Positions 46,601-58,755 of a DNA stretch of 64,000 nucleotides are shown here, one piece after another. The notes beneath the pieces were generated by a model. That model ran no database searches. It worked only from the letters and a program-made list of their open reading frames with translations, and was not told where the DNA came from. A program made the position numbers and the translations under genes. The first letter of the stretch is position 1. The number at the start of each line of letters is the position of its first letter. Location of the stretch: contig JAPMXV010000052.1 in NCBI GenBank assembly GCA_026936335.1, positions 310,001-374,000 on the forward strand. The letters run 5' to 3'. This DNA comes from Mantamonas sphyraenae (Eukaryota > CRuMs > Mantamonadidae).

Positions 46601-49600
46601 TGAACAGACTACGATAGAACACCTCGTCGGACACCTCAATCCCGGTGGCATGGTTTCCCATGGGCACAAGCGACCACTCGGGCGTGGACCACGGCTCTTG
46701 CCGCAGACGCCTCAGCAGTGTGTTGAACACCTCGTTGTAGCCGCTGTGCAAGGCCAAACTTTGACGCGTGTCCTCCACCCAAGTCTGATCGCCCTTGTTG
46801 GCAGCAGCGGGATTCAGCCTCTGAAACAGTGTGTCGACATCACGCACACCATAATCCGACCCAAACAGGTGATGCACAGCCACCTACAAACACACAAGCA
46901 CGGTCCCCTGCTGCCTTGCGTCCTTGTTCATCCGAATCTGCTTGTGTGCTTGCTGCTCCGGGATGTTTGAACCCCACCCTCAGATGAACACGCGCACCAG
47001 GCGGATACACACCAAGCTTGGCACGTTCATCGCCCACGGCACGCAGAGTAAGCTCGGGACGCTGTGTCTGCTCGGGCAAACAGGTGATTCTGTGTGACGA
47101 GATCAGCGTGCGCGGCGACAGTAGATCAAAGAGCGGCGACGTCACAGCCATGTCAAACAGCGAGTTTTCGCGCTGAATCAGACGGGGTACGGCCACCACA
47201 ACATGCACCGTGCACCTGTGGGCACACTCTTCGCCCAGGCGCAGCCTGACGCGCTGCGCTGCACGTTGCAAAGGCAGCACCTTGTGGCGCATCAGCCGGC
47301 CGTTGCCCCACAGCACCATGACGGTAGACATGGAAAAGGGGACCTTGATGTGTACGGTGGCCACATCGTTGGTGCGATACACACTGCGTTCCATGCTGCT
47401 GCTGACCAGGTCGACGTGACGGAATGGTGCCTGTTGCCATTCCTCCAGGCTCTTCCCCACTGTGTAGAAGCGCGTCAAGGTGCGCTTGTCGTTGTCAGGG
47501 TCCTTGGCCACTGCAATGAGTGCGTACTTTCCGAGTGCAGTGGCCATCATAGAGCACTGCACCGTGTGCTGGGCATCTGATTTGGCCGCACACCTGCTGC
47601 TGTTTTCAACACGCAGCACCCATTCACCCGTCACCTCATCCAGCGGAGACTGCAGATTTTGATTGACCAAAGACGATTCCAGCGCCTGCATGGACAGGAA
47701 ATAGTACTGCACGGGCCAGCCGTCGGGCATATGACGACCTGCTCGGTCGTCACAGACACGCGCAGACCAAACTCTAGGAACGGGATCTGCATCGTGTGAG
47801 TCAGACGAGTGTGGATCTGCCACGGTGTGTAGGCCACAGGAAGCATAAAGTCGTCCTGGGCACGGTAGCGCAGCGTCGTTCCGCTCGAGGCCATGACCTG
47901 CAACACATCCCCGGGTGCAGCCTGTCCCAACAGTTCTGGGTGCAGGGTGTGGGTGTATGTCGTGCCCCATCGAGGCAGCTGCACTGTCTCCACGCCTTCT
48001 TCCACACACCACTCGTCGACGTTGGACGTGCACTGCCGAGGTGACACAGAATGCGCTTCGCCGCTGGCCAGCTCGTGTTCGCCATCCAAGGCGGAACGCG
48101 AGTCTGCGAATCCACGTCGATGACGTGGGCCACGTGTCAGCTTCCATCGAAGCTGCACGCGGACAATGGCCAACGAATGCACCGCCAATTGGCGGTGTAC
48201 TCGAAGCAGAATCTGCACACCTGTGTCCGGGCGGTACACCTGGCTCATGGGCGAGGCAGTCAGGGTCAAGTAGCTTCCTGTGCCTACTTCAGGGCGTACC
48301 ACGTGCACCGTTGTGCTGTGTAGCGTCAGCGCGTTGGTTGCGGACAAGCTCGTTTCGCGTTTCAACGACACGCGCACGTGGCCACGCGCACGATGAGGCA
48401 CCGTGAGCGTCTTTGAGAACGAAGAGTACTCTGTGTCGATTTGAAGCGGTGTCTTGTCGATGGCCGACACGTCGTGAGCATCCCACGCCACCTCGACGTA
48501 GTATTTGCTCCCGCTGGCAACGCGATCGGCCACAAATGCCGTGTTGCGAGACACAAAGTCGCGCACAAAGCCAAACGCGTGCAATTGGTCGCCCGGACGG
48601 TACAGCGGCCTGTCTGTAAGCAGGACGCCTGCGTAGGTTGTTCGATCCTCGGCGTGGGACGGGCCACTCTTGTCTGACCCACTTGATCGAGAGGGTGATG
48701 AAGAAGTCGAACTGCCCTGGATGCCCTCCGAGTCACCGACATGTGCTGTGGCGGCGCCGTTCGCGGTCCCATCCTCCCTGTGGGCAGAGCTCGCGTCCGC
48801 GGCGGCCATATCCTGAGCGTTTCCGCGCGTCGATGTGTCGGATGCGTCAGCCGTGGCTGTGTTGGATGCCGTCGATGCTTTGGAAGGACCTGGCATGCGC
48901 ATTTTAAGCAGAACCACATCGGTGGGATCGGCAGGGCTGTATACAGCCAGAAAGAGGGGACCACACGCAGAGTTGGGCACCTTGTCGTCATCCAACTGGA
49001 TGGATGCGACTCCTTTGGCATCTGTTTGGGCGGTAGCTACACGGCGGATCCAAGAAGGCTGCGTGCGGTCGCAGCTGGACAGCATGTCTGGTCGCGTGGA
49101 CTGATACACGGCCACAGAGCGGTTGTTGTACACACAGAGCTTCGGGGAGGCGGAGGCTTGATCGTCACCTGTAGGCTCTCGGTATTGCGCCTCTTCCTTG
49201 CACGCCATGCTGGTTACCCAGACGGTGATGCTGATGAACGGCGTGGTTTGCTGGCCGCTGCTTGACGTCTGTGAGGACGAATCGGTGGGTCGAAGGTCCA
49301 CTGCACGCATGGCAATGGCTGAAACTCCCATGTCCGTAATTGTGATCAAGTCGCTGTCCTTGGCAGGCAGGCAGGTGGACGATGTGTGTGGCGACCGCAT
49401 TTCCGTCCATCGTTCCAGTACTATCAACCCGTGTGCTTCGTACGACGTCTTGCGGTCGCTCTCTTCGTTGGAAGACTTGGCACCGTCCGTCAACACAGCC
49501 AGGGTGTCCACCGAGGCGATATCCAGGGCAGCGTGTCCCGAAGAATCACCAGCCTGTGCTGCCGCTGCAGGCGTCTCTGTCGTACCATCTGTGCTGAACA

Positions 49601-52061
49601 GCTCCTTGCGCTTGGTGTACATGTCTGTCGCGGGCTCCACGAAGCTCTCAAACTCGTTGAGGTACGATGCAAGCGCCAGTTCGATCTGGTTGCCGGCGGC
49701 GCTCACGTGTGTGGCTACCATGCGTGCTGTGGTTGCGTCTGTTTGCGATGCACTCGATGACTTGTCGGCGCTGGAAGATGTCGAGGCAGAGGAGGTGGCA
49801 GAAGAGGAAGAGGACGGGGATGTCAACGTGGCGGACGACGCGCCGCTGCTGCTCGTTGGCAAGCACTTGGACGACATGACAAACGAGCGTACGAGAGCGC
49901 GCCAGGCAGAGGTGAAGCCTTGCTCAAAGACCACGTCCTCGTGAGGGATGACGAGAAGCGAGGGTTGCGGCGCGGTGAAAAAGGTGGACTCGGCCGCACG
50001 CAGCGGCTGGGCGAGGCCGTCGCGCAGCACAGGGTCGTCCTTGAATGCGATGGTGTACTTTGTGGTGGGTTCAAATGTGCCACGGATCTCCAGAGTGGTT
50101 GCGCTGGCCTTGCGCACTTGCAACCAGCTGAGGGGAGGCGTGATCTCCACCGCGGCTTCCAGCTGTTCGTTTGCCACATCCTTGTGTAAGCCGTGGCGCA
50201 GCCACAGAAGGTATCGCCTGTGCTGCGGTGAAAACGAAGTAAACTCTTGCGGCAGGCTCTGGTGCATGAAAGGCACAACGGCGTTGACCTCTGCGCGGCT
50301 ACTCTTGGGAAGCTGCTCCTGTACAAATTCAAAGCGAAAGGCACGCGGTCCAGCCACGAGAAGTTGGATGTGTGCTTCGGTTTGGCCCTGCTGCGCGTGA
50401 TACTTTGACCCTGCGGGCAAACGCAGGGCGTAAACGGAGTCCGTTTCAAGCGATTGGTGGTTGAGCGAGATCCACACACACCGGGTGGGTTCTTCATCCG
50501 AACCGACGGCGCCATTTCCCTGTACGTCCTGTTGGTCTTGCGTCGATTGGTGTTGCTCCTCACGCTCTTGTATCCTCTGGGAGTGGTTGCGGGACACAGC
50601 GGAGCCTCCGCAAGGCTGCAGTGATATGTCCACAAGTGCGGCCCCCTTGCGTGTGGGCATGTCCGCCTCGTAGAGACGCTGCTGGACAGTGTAACCTGTG
50701 TTGACCGAGTTGGACCGTGCCACAATGGACTGGTCGGAAATGGACGTGGCCCCTGTTCCGGACGAAGCGGTGTTGGCCAGCAGTCGCCGACGCGTGGGTT
50801 CGTTCACAGACGAGCCTCGCATGCCACTGGAGTGCGATGGATCCGCAGATCCTTCTGTGCCGTGGGTCTCGTCCGCAGCCGCCTGGGTGGCAGTGCGAGA
50901 CGGATTGCTGAGTTTGGCGCAGGCGACGGCGGGCTCCTGATTTGCTTCGCTGCCCACGACGTTCCCAGGCATGGTGGGCTGTAGGATGTCAGGAAGGCGG
51001 ATGAATTGCATGCCACGAGACAGGTGGGACAGGTGGACATCCATGGAAAAGTGCACCTCGAGGATCCCGTCGCGTGGGAGCTCGGGCACACCCTTGCACA
51101 ACGGCCTCTGGAAGGCATTCCATTGGCCGGCGGTGACACGGGCAGCCGATGAAGATTGGACATTGGTCAGGGTCATTTCGAGTCGCGGGGTGTGAAAGAC
51201 GCCGTAGACGGGCACGTTGCGGTTGAGAAGTGGGGTGCCGTCGTACGCACGCAGTGTGTTATTGACATGAAGGGAGATGATGGTGTCGCCCGGCCAGCGT
51301 GTCTGCGGCTCAAAGGCGAGGATGGAGGGGGTGATGACACGCAGGCGGCCAGGAACAGGCGGTCGAAAGTACACTGGTGGCGACGGGAGCGCGGCAAGTG
51401 CAGCCTCGAGGTCGCTGACAGGGTCAAAGAGGGGCCGAGTGAACACCACCTTGACGACTGTTTGGTGGCCAAGAAGTGTTTGGTGATGGCCGGGCACAAT
51501 CTGGAGCACCTGCAAGGGCACAATGGAGCGGAAGAGCGACAACTCCATGCCGCTGGTGATCTCTCCAAGTTCTGGGGTTTTGTGTGCGGGCGCAGGCTGG
51601 AGTCAGTGTGTGCGAGACATGCACCCCTCCCCATGCTGAGGATGTACGCCAAAGCGACTGTGCAGTAGCATAGGCGGGTCGAGGTCATGCGAGGAAGGGT
51701 GGCGTGGCGAAGGCAGCGTACTTTGGGAAATGGCTCGCGCGACGGTGCGCACGTCTGCTGTGTCGCTGTGGTAATGATGCAGGGGTGGAGAGCATGGGGG
51801 GTTAGTGTCGGTGTGTGGAAACGCAACCCATTGTGCTCTGGGATTTCAATCGGAGGCAGGAGCGTACGCGACATAGTGCCTATCCTCGCCGAGGGTGTCG
51901 TGGGGTTTCAACTTGGCCACGGTGTCCTGGGCAGGAGTGTTGGGACCGGCGCCAGGCCTGAATGGGCGCTCTGCCAGTTGACTGTACAGGTAGGCGGTGA
52001 AAAACGCACTCAAGGCAAAGGCCACTGCCAAGAGGCGCCTGATGGAGCGAACGCGAACCAT
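43643..52061 (-). CDS. Large bacterial-type alpha-2-macroglobulin homologue lacking the thioester motif
   Basis: Main exons are 46978 to about 51580 and 43643-46883, with an intron at 46884-46977. A 5' exon from Met 52061 encodes a signal anchor (RRLLAVAFALSAFFTAYLYSQL); its exact junction is unresolved. The total is about 2,700 residues. The N-terminal macroglobulin region has the bacterial pattern (VVKVVFTRPLFDPV, ILAFEPQTRWPGDT). The bait-side signature LLTDRPLYRPGDQLHAFGFVR lies near 48600. Where bacterial homologues have CxEQ, this protein reads QFGRDGSLEAAVASMVPQ (about 45650-45700), so the thioester appears absent. The C-terminus (GKFQLPGARVYSRADPLL) is typical of the family. Two frame breaks occur, near 47735 and at an extra G near 43759. 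Such proteins trap proteases at membranes. It may be an old transfer from bacteria. Confidence 0.75.
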
Positions 52062-52329
52062 GTGTGGGGCGACCTGCGCAGGCAGTGCAGTGCGCCGTGT
52101 GCCCAAATCCAACATCAGGAGGTCGCCATCGCGGATGCTCAAGGGATCATTGCAGCCAGAACAGGCGCGCAGTGGCGTGTTTGCCTGCCTGGCAAGCACG
52201 GGACAAAGGCACCGTGCGTTTCCTGACGTGGTCGCGGCCGACCGCAGTTCGCTGGCTCAAATTCATGCAGAGGGCGGGCAATGGGCCCATGCAAGCGGCC
52301 ATGGACAGGAAAGCGAAGCTGAACACGGC
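52062..52329. other. Spacer between divergent alpha-2-macroglobulin and BTB genes
   Basis: These 268 bp are open on both strands. The alpha-2-macroglobulin frame has in-frame Mets up to 52199, and the BTB frame extends back to 51997, so either start could be further upstream. No promoter motif was identified. Confidence 0.4.
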
Positions 52330-54317
52330 ATGCGTGGCGAGAGAGCATTGGGGAGCACTCCCGGAAGTGCTGGCAAAGCGCGACGGGTGCGTGCCAAATC
52401 GGTCGGTGAAAAACCGTTGTTTGCCTTGACACGAGGCAGCCGGCGTGCTCGGGCCACCGTGAGCGCAGACAAGTATGGTGGGCGGGCGGGTGTACAGTGG
52501 AGCGACCCGGGCAAGGCAAGTGGGTGGAGCAGGCGTTCTCGGAATGGAGAGGCGGCTGGCGAGAGCAGCAGCAGCTCGGCCAAACGGACGTTGTTTGGTG
52601 GAGCGTCGGACGGCGAGAGCAGCTCGTATGGCAAGTTGGACACGCGCCATGGCATGCGTGTGAGCAGTATGAACGAAGTGCGTGACGCACAGACGCTCGT
52701 GCATCACGATGAGGCGCCGGACGTGTGCTTCTGGGTTGCTCGGCGACACTCGCCGACCGCCGGGAGCGCAGCGTCGTCTGGCGAGACGTCCGGGGAGCTC
52801 AGCGGCACCTCTGGCTATGATACGTCGTTTGAGGAAAGAGCAGGAGGAGGGGAAGGACTGGATGGGATGGGCAGCATTCTGCAGATGCTTGTGTCGTCCC
52901 AGGACGAGCCGACTCTGGACTCTGTGGGCCGCGGAATGGCCCCCGAGGAAGGACTCGAAGGATCGCATGTACAGTTTGAGGCGGTGTACGCGCACCGTGC
53001 TGTGCTTATAGCGCGCAGCGAGGTGTTTGCCACAATGTTTGAGGGCAGTGGAGTGGCGGGAGGCACATTGAACACAAACGCGGTTCGCTGGCGGAAACGC
53101 AACGAGGAGGCCTCCTGCAGCAGCAGCGGAAGCAGCAGCAGACGTGAGCTGGACGACAGGGACTCACGTATGGTGCATTATGAAATCAGCGACGTGGACG
53201 CAGGCGTGTTTCGGCAGATCCTGCAGTATCTGTACACAGGACGGATGAATCTGCACGTCTGTGCGTGTCTGTACACGTTGTACGTGTCGCTGGACCAATA
53301 CCTGCTGGAGCACGCAAAGAGCCTGCTGCTGGCCTATCTGGATACGCGTCTTTCGGTGACGAGCTGCTGCACCATCCTGCAGAAGCTAGGCATGGCGCCG
53401 CCGGGGGCCGAGGATGTGTTTGCACGCGTGTTTGACTTTATTTGCGACAATGCCGAACAGGTGTTTGGGCCTTTGGGCTACCGCAGCGCGCTGGCGCTGA
53501 ACGAGCCCATGTTGCGCGAGCTGATTATGTCGGAACAGCTGAACATCCCGGAAATCAAGCTGTTTCAGTTTGTGGTCGACTGGGGCAAACGCCAACTGTA
53601 CAGCGAGCTGGATGCAGGGCTTGATTGTAAATGAGGACGCGTGGAAGGTGTACATGCAGCCGATGGACGCCGATGAGGAGCAGGCGCTTCTGGAGGCGGA
53701 CACACAGCAACAGCTGCCTGTGGACACGACGGACGAGTGGGAGTGGTCGAGCACCGAGGTGGAAACACGTGCTCTCGGCGGATTTGGCGACTCGAGCGAG
53801 GCCAGCGACAGCAAGGCCATCATCCACACGCGGTCTCAGGTGGTCGAGTGGGAAGACGGGACGGTGGCGCGGCGTCTGACACGCAAGATCGAACGCAAGA
53901 ACACAGAGAGCAGTGGAGGAGGCGGTAGCAAGAACGGGCGGGCCAGCAGTGGCAGCAGTGGTGTGGGCCAGGAAAGCGGCACATTTGTAGAGACCGCGTC
54001 GTCGTCGAGCACCGAAGAGGTGGCGGAGGAGGGAAACACGGAGGAGACGGCCAGTGGATCGTCGAGCACGCCCAAAGCGTCGTCGTCGCAGTCGCGCGAG
54101 GTGCAATCAGTCATGGAAGAGGCGCTTGTGGACTCGGGATTCGATGACCAGAAGGGCAAGCAGAAACAAAAAGCGAGTGTGAGCGACCACAGCGCAGACA
54201 CGTCCCTGGACTTGGAGAGCCTGGACGTCGAGGTTAACGTGGACAAAGAGGTGTGGTACTCGTCCAAGAAGCACATGGTGCGACACGGCGACGACCGAGC
54301 AGGCAATTCGAGCAGTC

Positions 54318-54349
<32 letters not shown>

Positions 54350-55274
54350 GGTGGTGGTGGTGGGCTTTGCGACAGAAACAACCCGGAATGACCAGGAAAC
54401 GAGCAGTCGCAGCGTTGCCGAGGACCTGGAGCTTGTGCAGCTGAAGAAGCAGTACTTTCAGCAGGAGCTGCGCAAGAAGATCAGCCCGCTGCTGAAGTAC
54501 ATCCGCTTTTCGCAAATGACGCCCGTACAGCTGTTTCGTGGCGTGGAGCCAAGCGGGCTTGTCCCCACAGAGCTTGTGTTGGAGGCGTATCGGAGCCATT
54601 GCGTGCCGCAGTCGCTGACGGTGGCCCGTGTGGCAAACATGCGACTCGCACCACGGCTGGGCTTTGACATCCCAGACACGGTGTACCAGTTCAAGTGTTT
54701 GGATTCGTCGCATGTGAAGCACTGTGAAGTGTGGCGGTGGAAAGTGACGTCGCTGCAGGATACAAACAGCTTCCGTCAGAGCAACGTGTTCCAGATCTCC
54801 GACGGCTCGTGCTGGACTTTGAACGTGCGGCTGGTGCAGCCGGAGAGCGAGCACCTGAGCAAAGGCTACATCTCACTGTACCTGGGTTCTGCAAACAAGC
54901 ACCCGACCGACTCGATCCACTTTGCGCTGAAGATTGTCAACCTGGAGGACAGCACTCTGTCGGACTTTGGGCCGGGCGGCTATCCCAACAAGGCGTTCAA
55001 ACATCCGTTTGAGGTGGACAAAGATTGGGGTTTGCACAAGTTCAAGCTTTTCACAGAGTGCTACACGACGCCGGGCTTCATCATGGACGACACGCTCACG
55101 GTGGAGGTCCACTTTTTCGACGTGGCCAATGCCGGAGCATCAAGCACGTCGAGCACAGGGCCGCCACGCCAACGGCAGCGTCAACAAAAAGGAGAGCAGG
55201 GTGGCAAGTCGGGCAGGAGCATTGAGGGACAGGTTGGATTGTCGGGCACAACGCCCACCAAGCGACCGCGCTGA
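52330..55274 (+). CDS. BTB-BACK-MATH protein (two reading-frame breaks)
   Basis: The start is uncertain; Met 52330 was chosen as a likely start after an arginine-rich open stretch. A BTB domain begins at APDVCFWVARR, is interrupted by a Ser/Gly-rich insert of about 75 residues, and continues with AVYAHRAVLIARSEVFATMFEG and FRQILQYLYTGRM. A BACK domain follows (MSEQLNIPEIKLFQFVVDWGK), also split by a roughly 270-residue low-complexity insert, then its second half (LLKYIRFSQMTPVQL). The C-terminus is a MATH/TRAF-like domain (SNVFQISDGSCWTLNVRLVQP, YISLYLGSANK, FIMDDTLTVEVHFF). Frame breaks lie near 53618 (GCAGGGCTTG) and 54367 (GGTGGGCTTTG); removing one G at each restores a single frame. BTB-MATH proteins are substrate adaptors of cullin-3 ubiquitin ligases, but the usual order is MATH first. 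Confidence 0.8.
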
Positions 55275-55385
55275 GGGATGCAGTGCAGATCCGAGGGTGT
55301 AATATTAATACACCCAAGCTTAGTGCATAGGAAAGAGCACACACGCACACACACAGCACAAGTTTTCTGCAGAACGGAGCAAACA

Positions 55386-57034
55386 ATGGAAGAGCTCGTA
55401 GAGGCAGCCGAAGCGGGAGACTCGCTGACATTGGAGGCGTTGCTGCGGTCGGACGACAAGAGGTACGAACACCTGCACAAGCGCATGCCCGACGGACGCA
55501 CACTGCTACACCTTGCAGCACAGGCCAACTCGTTCGCGTGCGTGTCGGTGTTGCTGGAGATGGGAGCCAATGTGAAAGAGGTGGACGGAAACGGGCTCTC
55601 TGCAGTGACGTATGCGACGGATGAACACGTGGTGGACCTGCTCATTCAGCGGGAGATCATGAGTGCGGAAGCAGATGCAGCGGTTGCGCCGCGGTTGGAG
55701 GTCCTTGCGCAGCAGGAGTGGGACGGGTCGGGCGGCGGCGGCGGGTCGACGAATTCTGCGTCGCAAACACACAGCCGCGGCGCGGCTGTGAGTGCCATGG
55801 AGGTGGACACGGATGTGCAGGAACGACACGGAGCGTCGACGTCGCACACGGGGCACAGTGGTGGTATGGGTATGGGAAGCAGTAGCATGGGCAGCAGCAG
55901 CAGCAGCAGCGGCTCGGCTGCGAGAGTGAGCGGAAGCCAGGCTCTTTCAAGCAGCAACACGGGATCAGAGGACGAGTATATGCAGTCTGTGATGCTTGCC
56001 ATGCAACTGCAAGCTCAGGATGGGTCTGATGGACCAGGAATCACAGTGGATAGCGAGGCAGACGCTGCGCTGGCTCAGGAGCTGCAGTTTGCAGGGGACG
56101 ACAACGAACAAGAGTCGCTGGCGCTGGCGTACCAGCTGCAGAAGCAGGAAGAGTCGGGGGCGTCGGGAAGCAGCATGGGCATGGGTATGGGCGCAAGCAG
56201 TCGTGCTGCACAGGTGGAGCAGATGATGGCCGAGGCGGCACGACTGGGCTGGACAGACGAGGAGCTTTCGCTGCGCATGGCCGGGGAACTGCAGCAGCGT
56301 ACGAAGAGGAGGCCAACAACCAAATGTCGCTGAATGTGGCCTACCAGCTGCAAAAGGAGGAGCTGCAGAACAGGGGTCTGGGCGGACGTGAGCTGCCGTA
56401 CGTGGAAACAACAGTGGAGATCGAAGATTTGCCCATTGTGGAGCGGGACAGGAGAGACTATGTGATTCTGGAGCTGGTGCAGCAGGAAGCACAGATGGAC
56501 TTTCAACTGGGCCACCGAGACCTGGAGGTAGATGCAGACGCGCAGGAGCTGGACGGAATGAGCCACAGCCAGGTGATGCGCAAGTGGATGGGGATGCTGG
56601 GCACGCGGGAGCTGCTGATGCCTGGAGACGGCTCGTGCCAGTTCCACTCGCTGTCAAACCAGCTGTTCCGGCAGCGGTACCCAAAGGACAGCGGGATTTC
56701 GGATGCGCTTCGGGAGCGTCTGTGTGACCACATCGAGGAGTGCCGGCTGCTCTACGAGGACTTTGTGACGGAAAGCTGGGATATGTACATTGATCGCATG
56801 CGCAGGGGTGAGTGGGGTGACAACATCACCCTCCAGGCGTTCTGCAACCTGTTTGGGGTCGAGGTACGCGTGATGCAGGACAACCGCTCGATTCTCGCCG
56901 TCCGCCCGCGCGGTCAGTTTTCCAAAAAGTTCGACCGTATCCTGTGGGTGTCCTACTGGAATCAGGCCCACTACAACAGCGTGTATCCCGTGGACGACCC
57001 CGTGTTTGACGAGGAGAACGGTCACGTGTTGTGA
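55386..57034 (+). CDS. Ankyrin/UIM/OTU deubiquitinase (one reading-frame break)
   Basis: ATG 55386 follows a short leader with an AT-rich patch (GTAATATTAATA near 55300-55311). The N-terminus has about two ankyrin repeats (DGRTLLHLAAQANSFACVSVLLEMGAN). A linker of Ser/Gly/Met contains several ubiquitin-interacting-motif-like helices (EDEYMQSVMLAMQLQ, DAALAQELQFA, ESLALAYQLQKQEE). The C-terminal OTU domain carries the catalytic motif MPGDGSCQFHSLSNQLF and the His region SYWNQAHYNSVYP. OTU proteases remove ubiquitin from substrates; the UIMs probably select chains. Near 56318 (CAGCAGCGTACG) the frame shifts: the first part stops at 56333, and the rest continues as YEEEANNQMSLNVAYQLQ. One missing base explains this. 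The stop lies 7 bp from the stop of the convergent transporter gene. Confidence 0.85.
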
Positions 57035-57041
57035 GCGCGCG

Positions 57042-58676
57042 TCACACAAGCACAACCTTGCTCTGCACGGTGGCAATGGTGGGCAAGGACGACGTGTCCA
57101 CAGACGAACCCTTGCCGGTGTGTGTGGAGGCAGCGGTGTCGCCTGCCTTTTTGGACAGAGACGAGGCCGGAGCGTCGACTCGATCGATGCTGGCGTACTG
57201 GAGGAAGAGAAAGGCACCGATGACGTAGGTGACGGAAGCAGCATTAAACACAGCCTGCCACGAGTCGCTGACATCGAGGATCTTGCCTGTGATGCCAATG
57301 GAAAGAGTGCCAGCGAGCGTGGACACTGTGTTGCACAATCCCTTGATGGTGCCGGCGTAGTGTCGGCCACCAATGTCCAGATTGACCACATCCATGCCGC
57401 TGAGCGTCCACGCATAGCAGCCGAGGCATAGAGCCATCATGGTGGCGGCGCCCGAGGCGGTGGTCATCTGGGGAAAGATATGGACAAAGATGGCAGGCCC
57501 AATGAACCCAACAGCCTGCATGATCTTGCGGACGGTGAGGAGGGGATACTTGTGCTGGATGAGGAGGTAGTCGGAGACCTGGCCGCCGACAATGGCGCTG
57601 ACGACGTTGACGACGTACGGCAAAAGCGAGTAGAAGCCGACGTGTTCGAGAGGTACGTGGACGGCAGTGCGAAAGTAGGTGGGCATCCACGTGAGGATGA
57701 CGTAGTAGCCGTAGCCCGAGCAAAAGTTGCAGGCAAGGAGGACGAGGACGCTGGGAATGCGCACCATTTGCAGGTAGCCAATCTGCACTGCTGTGACGGC
57801 AGAGGAAGGCGTTTCCGAGACCGTTGCAGCGTCTCTGTGGTGGGCCGAGTCGGTGGACGCATCGATGTCTGTCTTTTTGGGCTGCGGGTGTTTGTTGGCG
57901 CCCTGAATAAGCTGAACCTCCTGGGCGCGAATGTCGGGGTGCGTTTCCGGGGTCTCGTAGATGAGATAGAGCCAGGAGAGGCACCAGGCAAAGCCCAGGC
58001 AGCCAAAGATGTTAAAGACGGCGGCCCACGAGTAGGCTGCAATGATGCGAGGGGCGACAAAGAAGGTGAGGACGTTGCCGATGTAGTTGCCGCTGGTGAT
58101 GAGCGACAGGGCGCGGCTGCGCTCGCTGGGAGGGATCCAAGCGGCAAGGAGATGGTGCATGGCGGGGAACACGACGCCCTGGGCCAGACCGGTAAAGACA
58201 CGCACAGAGATGAGGGAGGTGACGGAGCCGGCAAGGAGAGGGGCGGCAAAGGTGCAGAGCGTGGACAGGGTCAGGGCGGTGCCGACGACAACCTTGCCCC
58301 CGTAGCGCTTGGCAAGGATGCCCCCCGGGATGTTTGCAAACAGATAGCCGTAAAAGAAGGAGGAAAGGATGGCACCCTGGAGGGTACGGTCGTCGCCGTA
58401 GCCAAACTCGTCCGAGATCGGCATGATGGTGACGGAGAGGTTGACACGTTGCATGTAGCACATCATCGAGCAGAGACAGGTGAGCAAGATAACAGTGTAG
58501 CGCTTTGGCAGTGGGGCATCGTCAGGGGAGACGTCCCCGCCTGGTGTAGGCGACGGAGAGGAGCCACCGTGATGGTGGGGGTGGTTGCTGGTGCGGCGTG
58601 GTGGGCGAGGGGGCTCGTCGTGCAACACAGCATGGGCAGCAGCCTGGACAGACTCACCGTGGTGTCTGTGTTCCAT
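57042..58676 (-). CDS. SLC17-type major facilitator transporter
   Basis: A single exon of 544 residues from Met 58676 (MEHRHHGESVQ). After a His/Pro-rich N-terminus of about 75 residues come twelve predicted helices. Helix 1 and the following loop have the SLC17 pattern (CYMQRVNLSVTIMPISDEFGY). The sequence FFYGYLFANIPGGILAKRYGGK and the helix-4 motif RVFTGLAQGVVFPAMHHLLAAWIPPSERSRA are typical of anion:cation symporters such as sialin, vesicular glutamate transporters and plant PHT4. The central loop is long and polar. The substrate (phosphate, organic anion or sialic acid) cannot be predicted from motifs alone. It is read in the same direction as BOLA3, starting 79 bp downstream of its stop. 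Confidence 0.88.
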   Translation of the reverse strand: MEHRHHGESVQAAAHAVLHDEPPRPPRRTSNHPHHHGGSSPSPTPGGDVSPDDAPLPKRYTVILLTCLCSMMCYMQRVNLSVTIMPISDEFGYGDDRTLQGAILSSFFYGYLFANIPGGILAKRYGGKVVVGTALTLSTLCTFAAPLLAGSVTSLISVRVFTGLAQGVVFPAMHHLLAAWIPPSERSRALSLITSGNYIGNVLTFFVAPRIIAAYSWAAVFNIFGCLGFAWCLSWLYLIYETPETHPDIRAQEVQLIQGANKHPQPKKTDIDASTDSAHHRDAATVSETPSSAVTAVQIGYLQMVRIPSVLVLLACNFCSGYGYYVILTWMPTYFRTAVHVPLEHVGFYSLLPYVVNVVSAIVGGQVSDYLLIQHKYPLLTVRKIMQAVGFIGPAIFVHIFPQMTTASGAATMMALCLGCYAWTLSGMDVVNLDIGGRHYAGTIKGLCNTVSTLAGTLSIGITGKILDVSDSWQAVFNAASVTYVIGAFLFLQYASIDRVDAPASSLSKKAGDTAASTHTGKGSSVDTSSLPTIATVQSKVVLV

Positions 58677-58755
58677 GGGACTGGTGTGGTGTGTGTGTGT
58701 GGGGGGGGAAGAGAGTCTCGCTGGCAGCAATGGCGCAAAAGGGTACCGTGGATGT

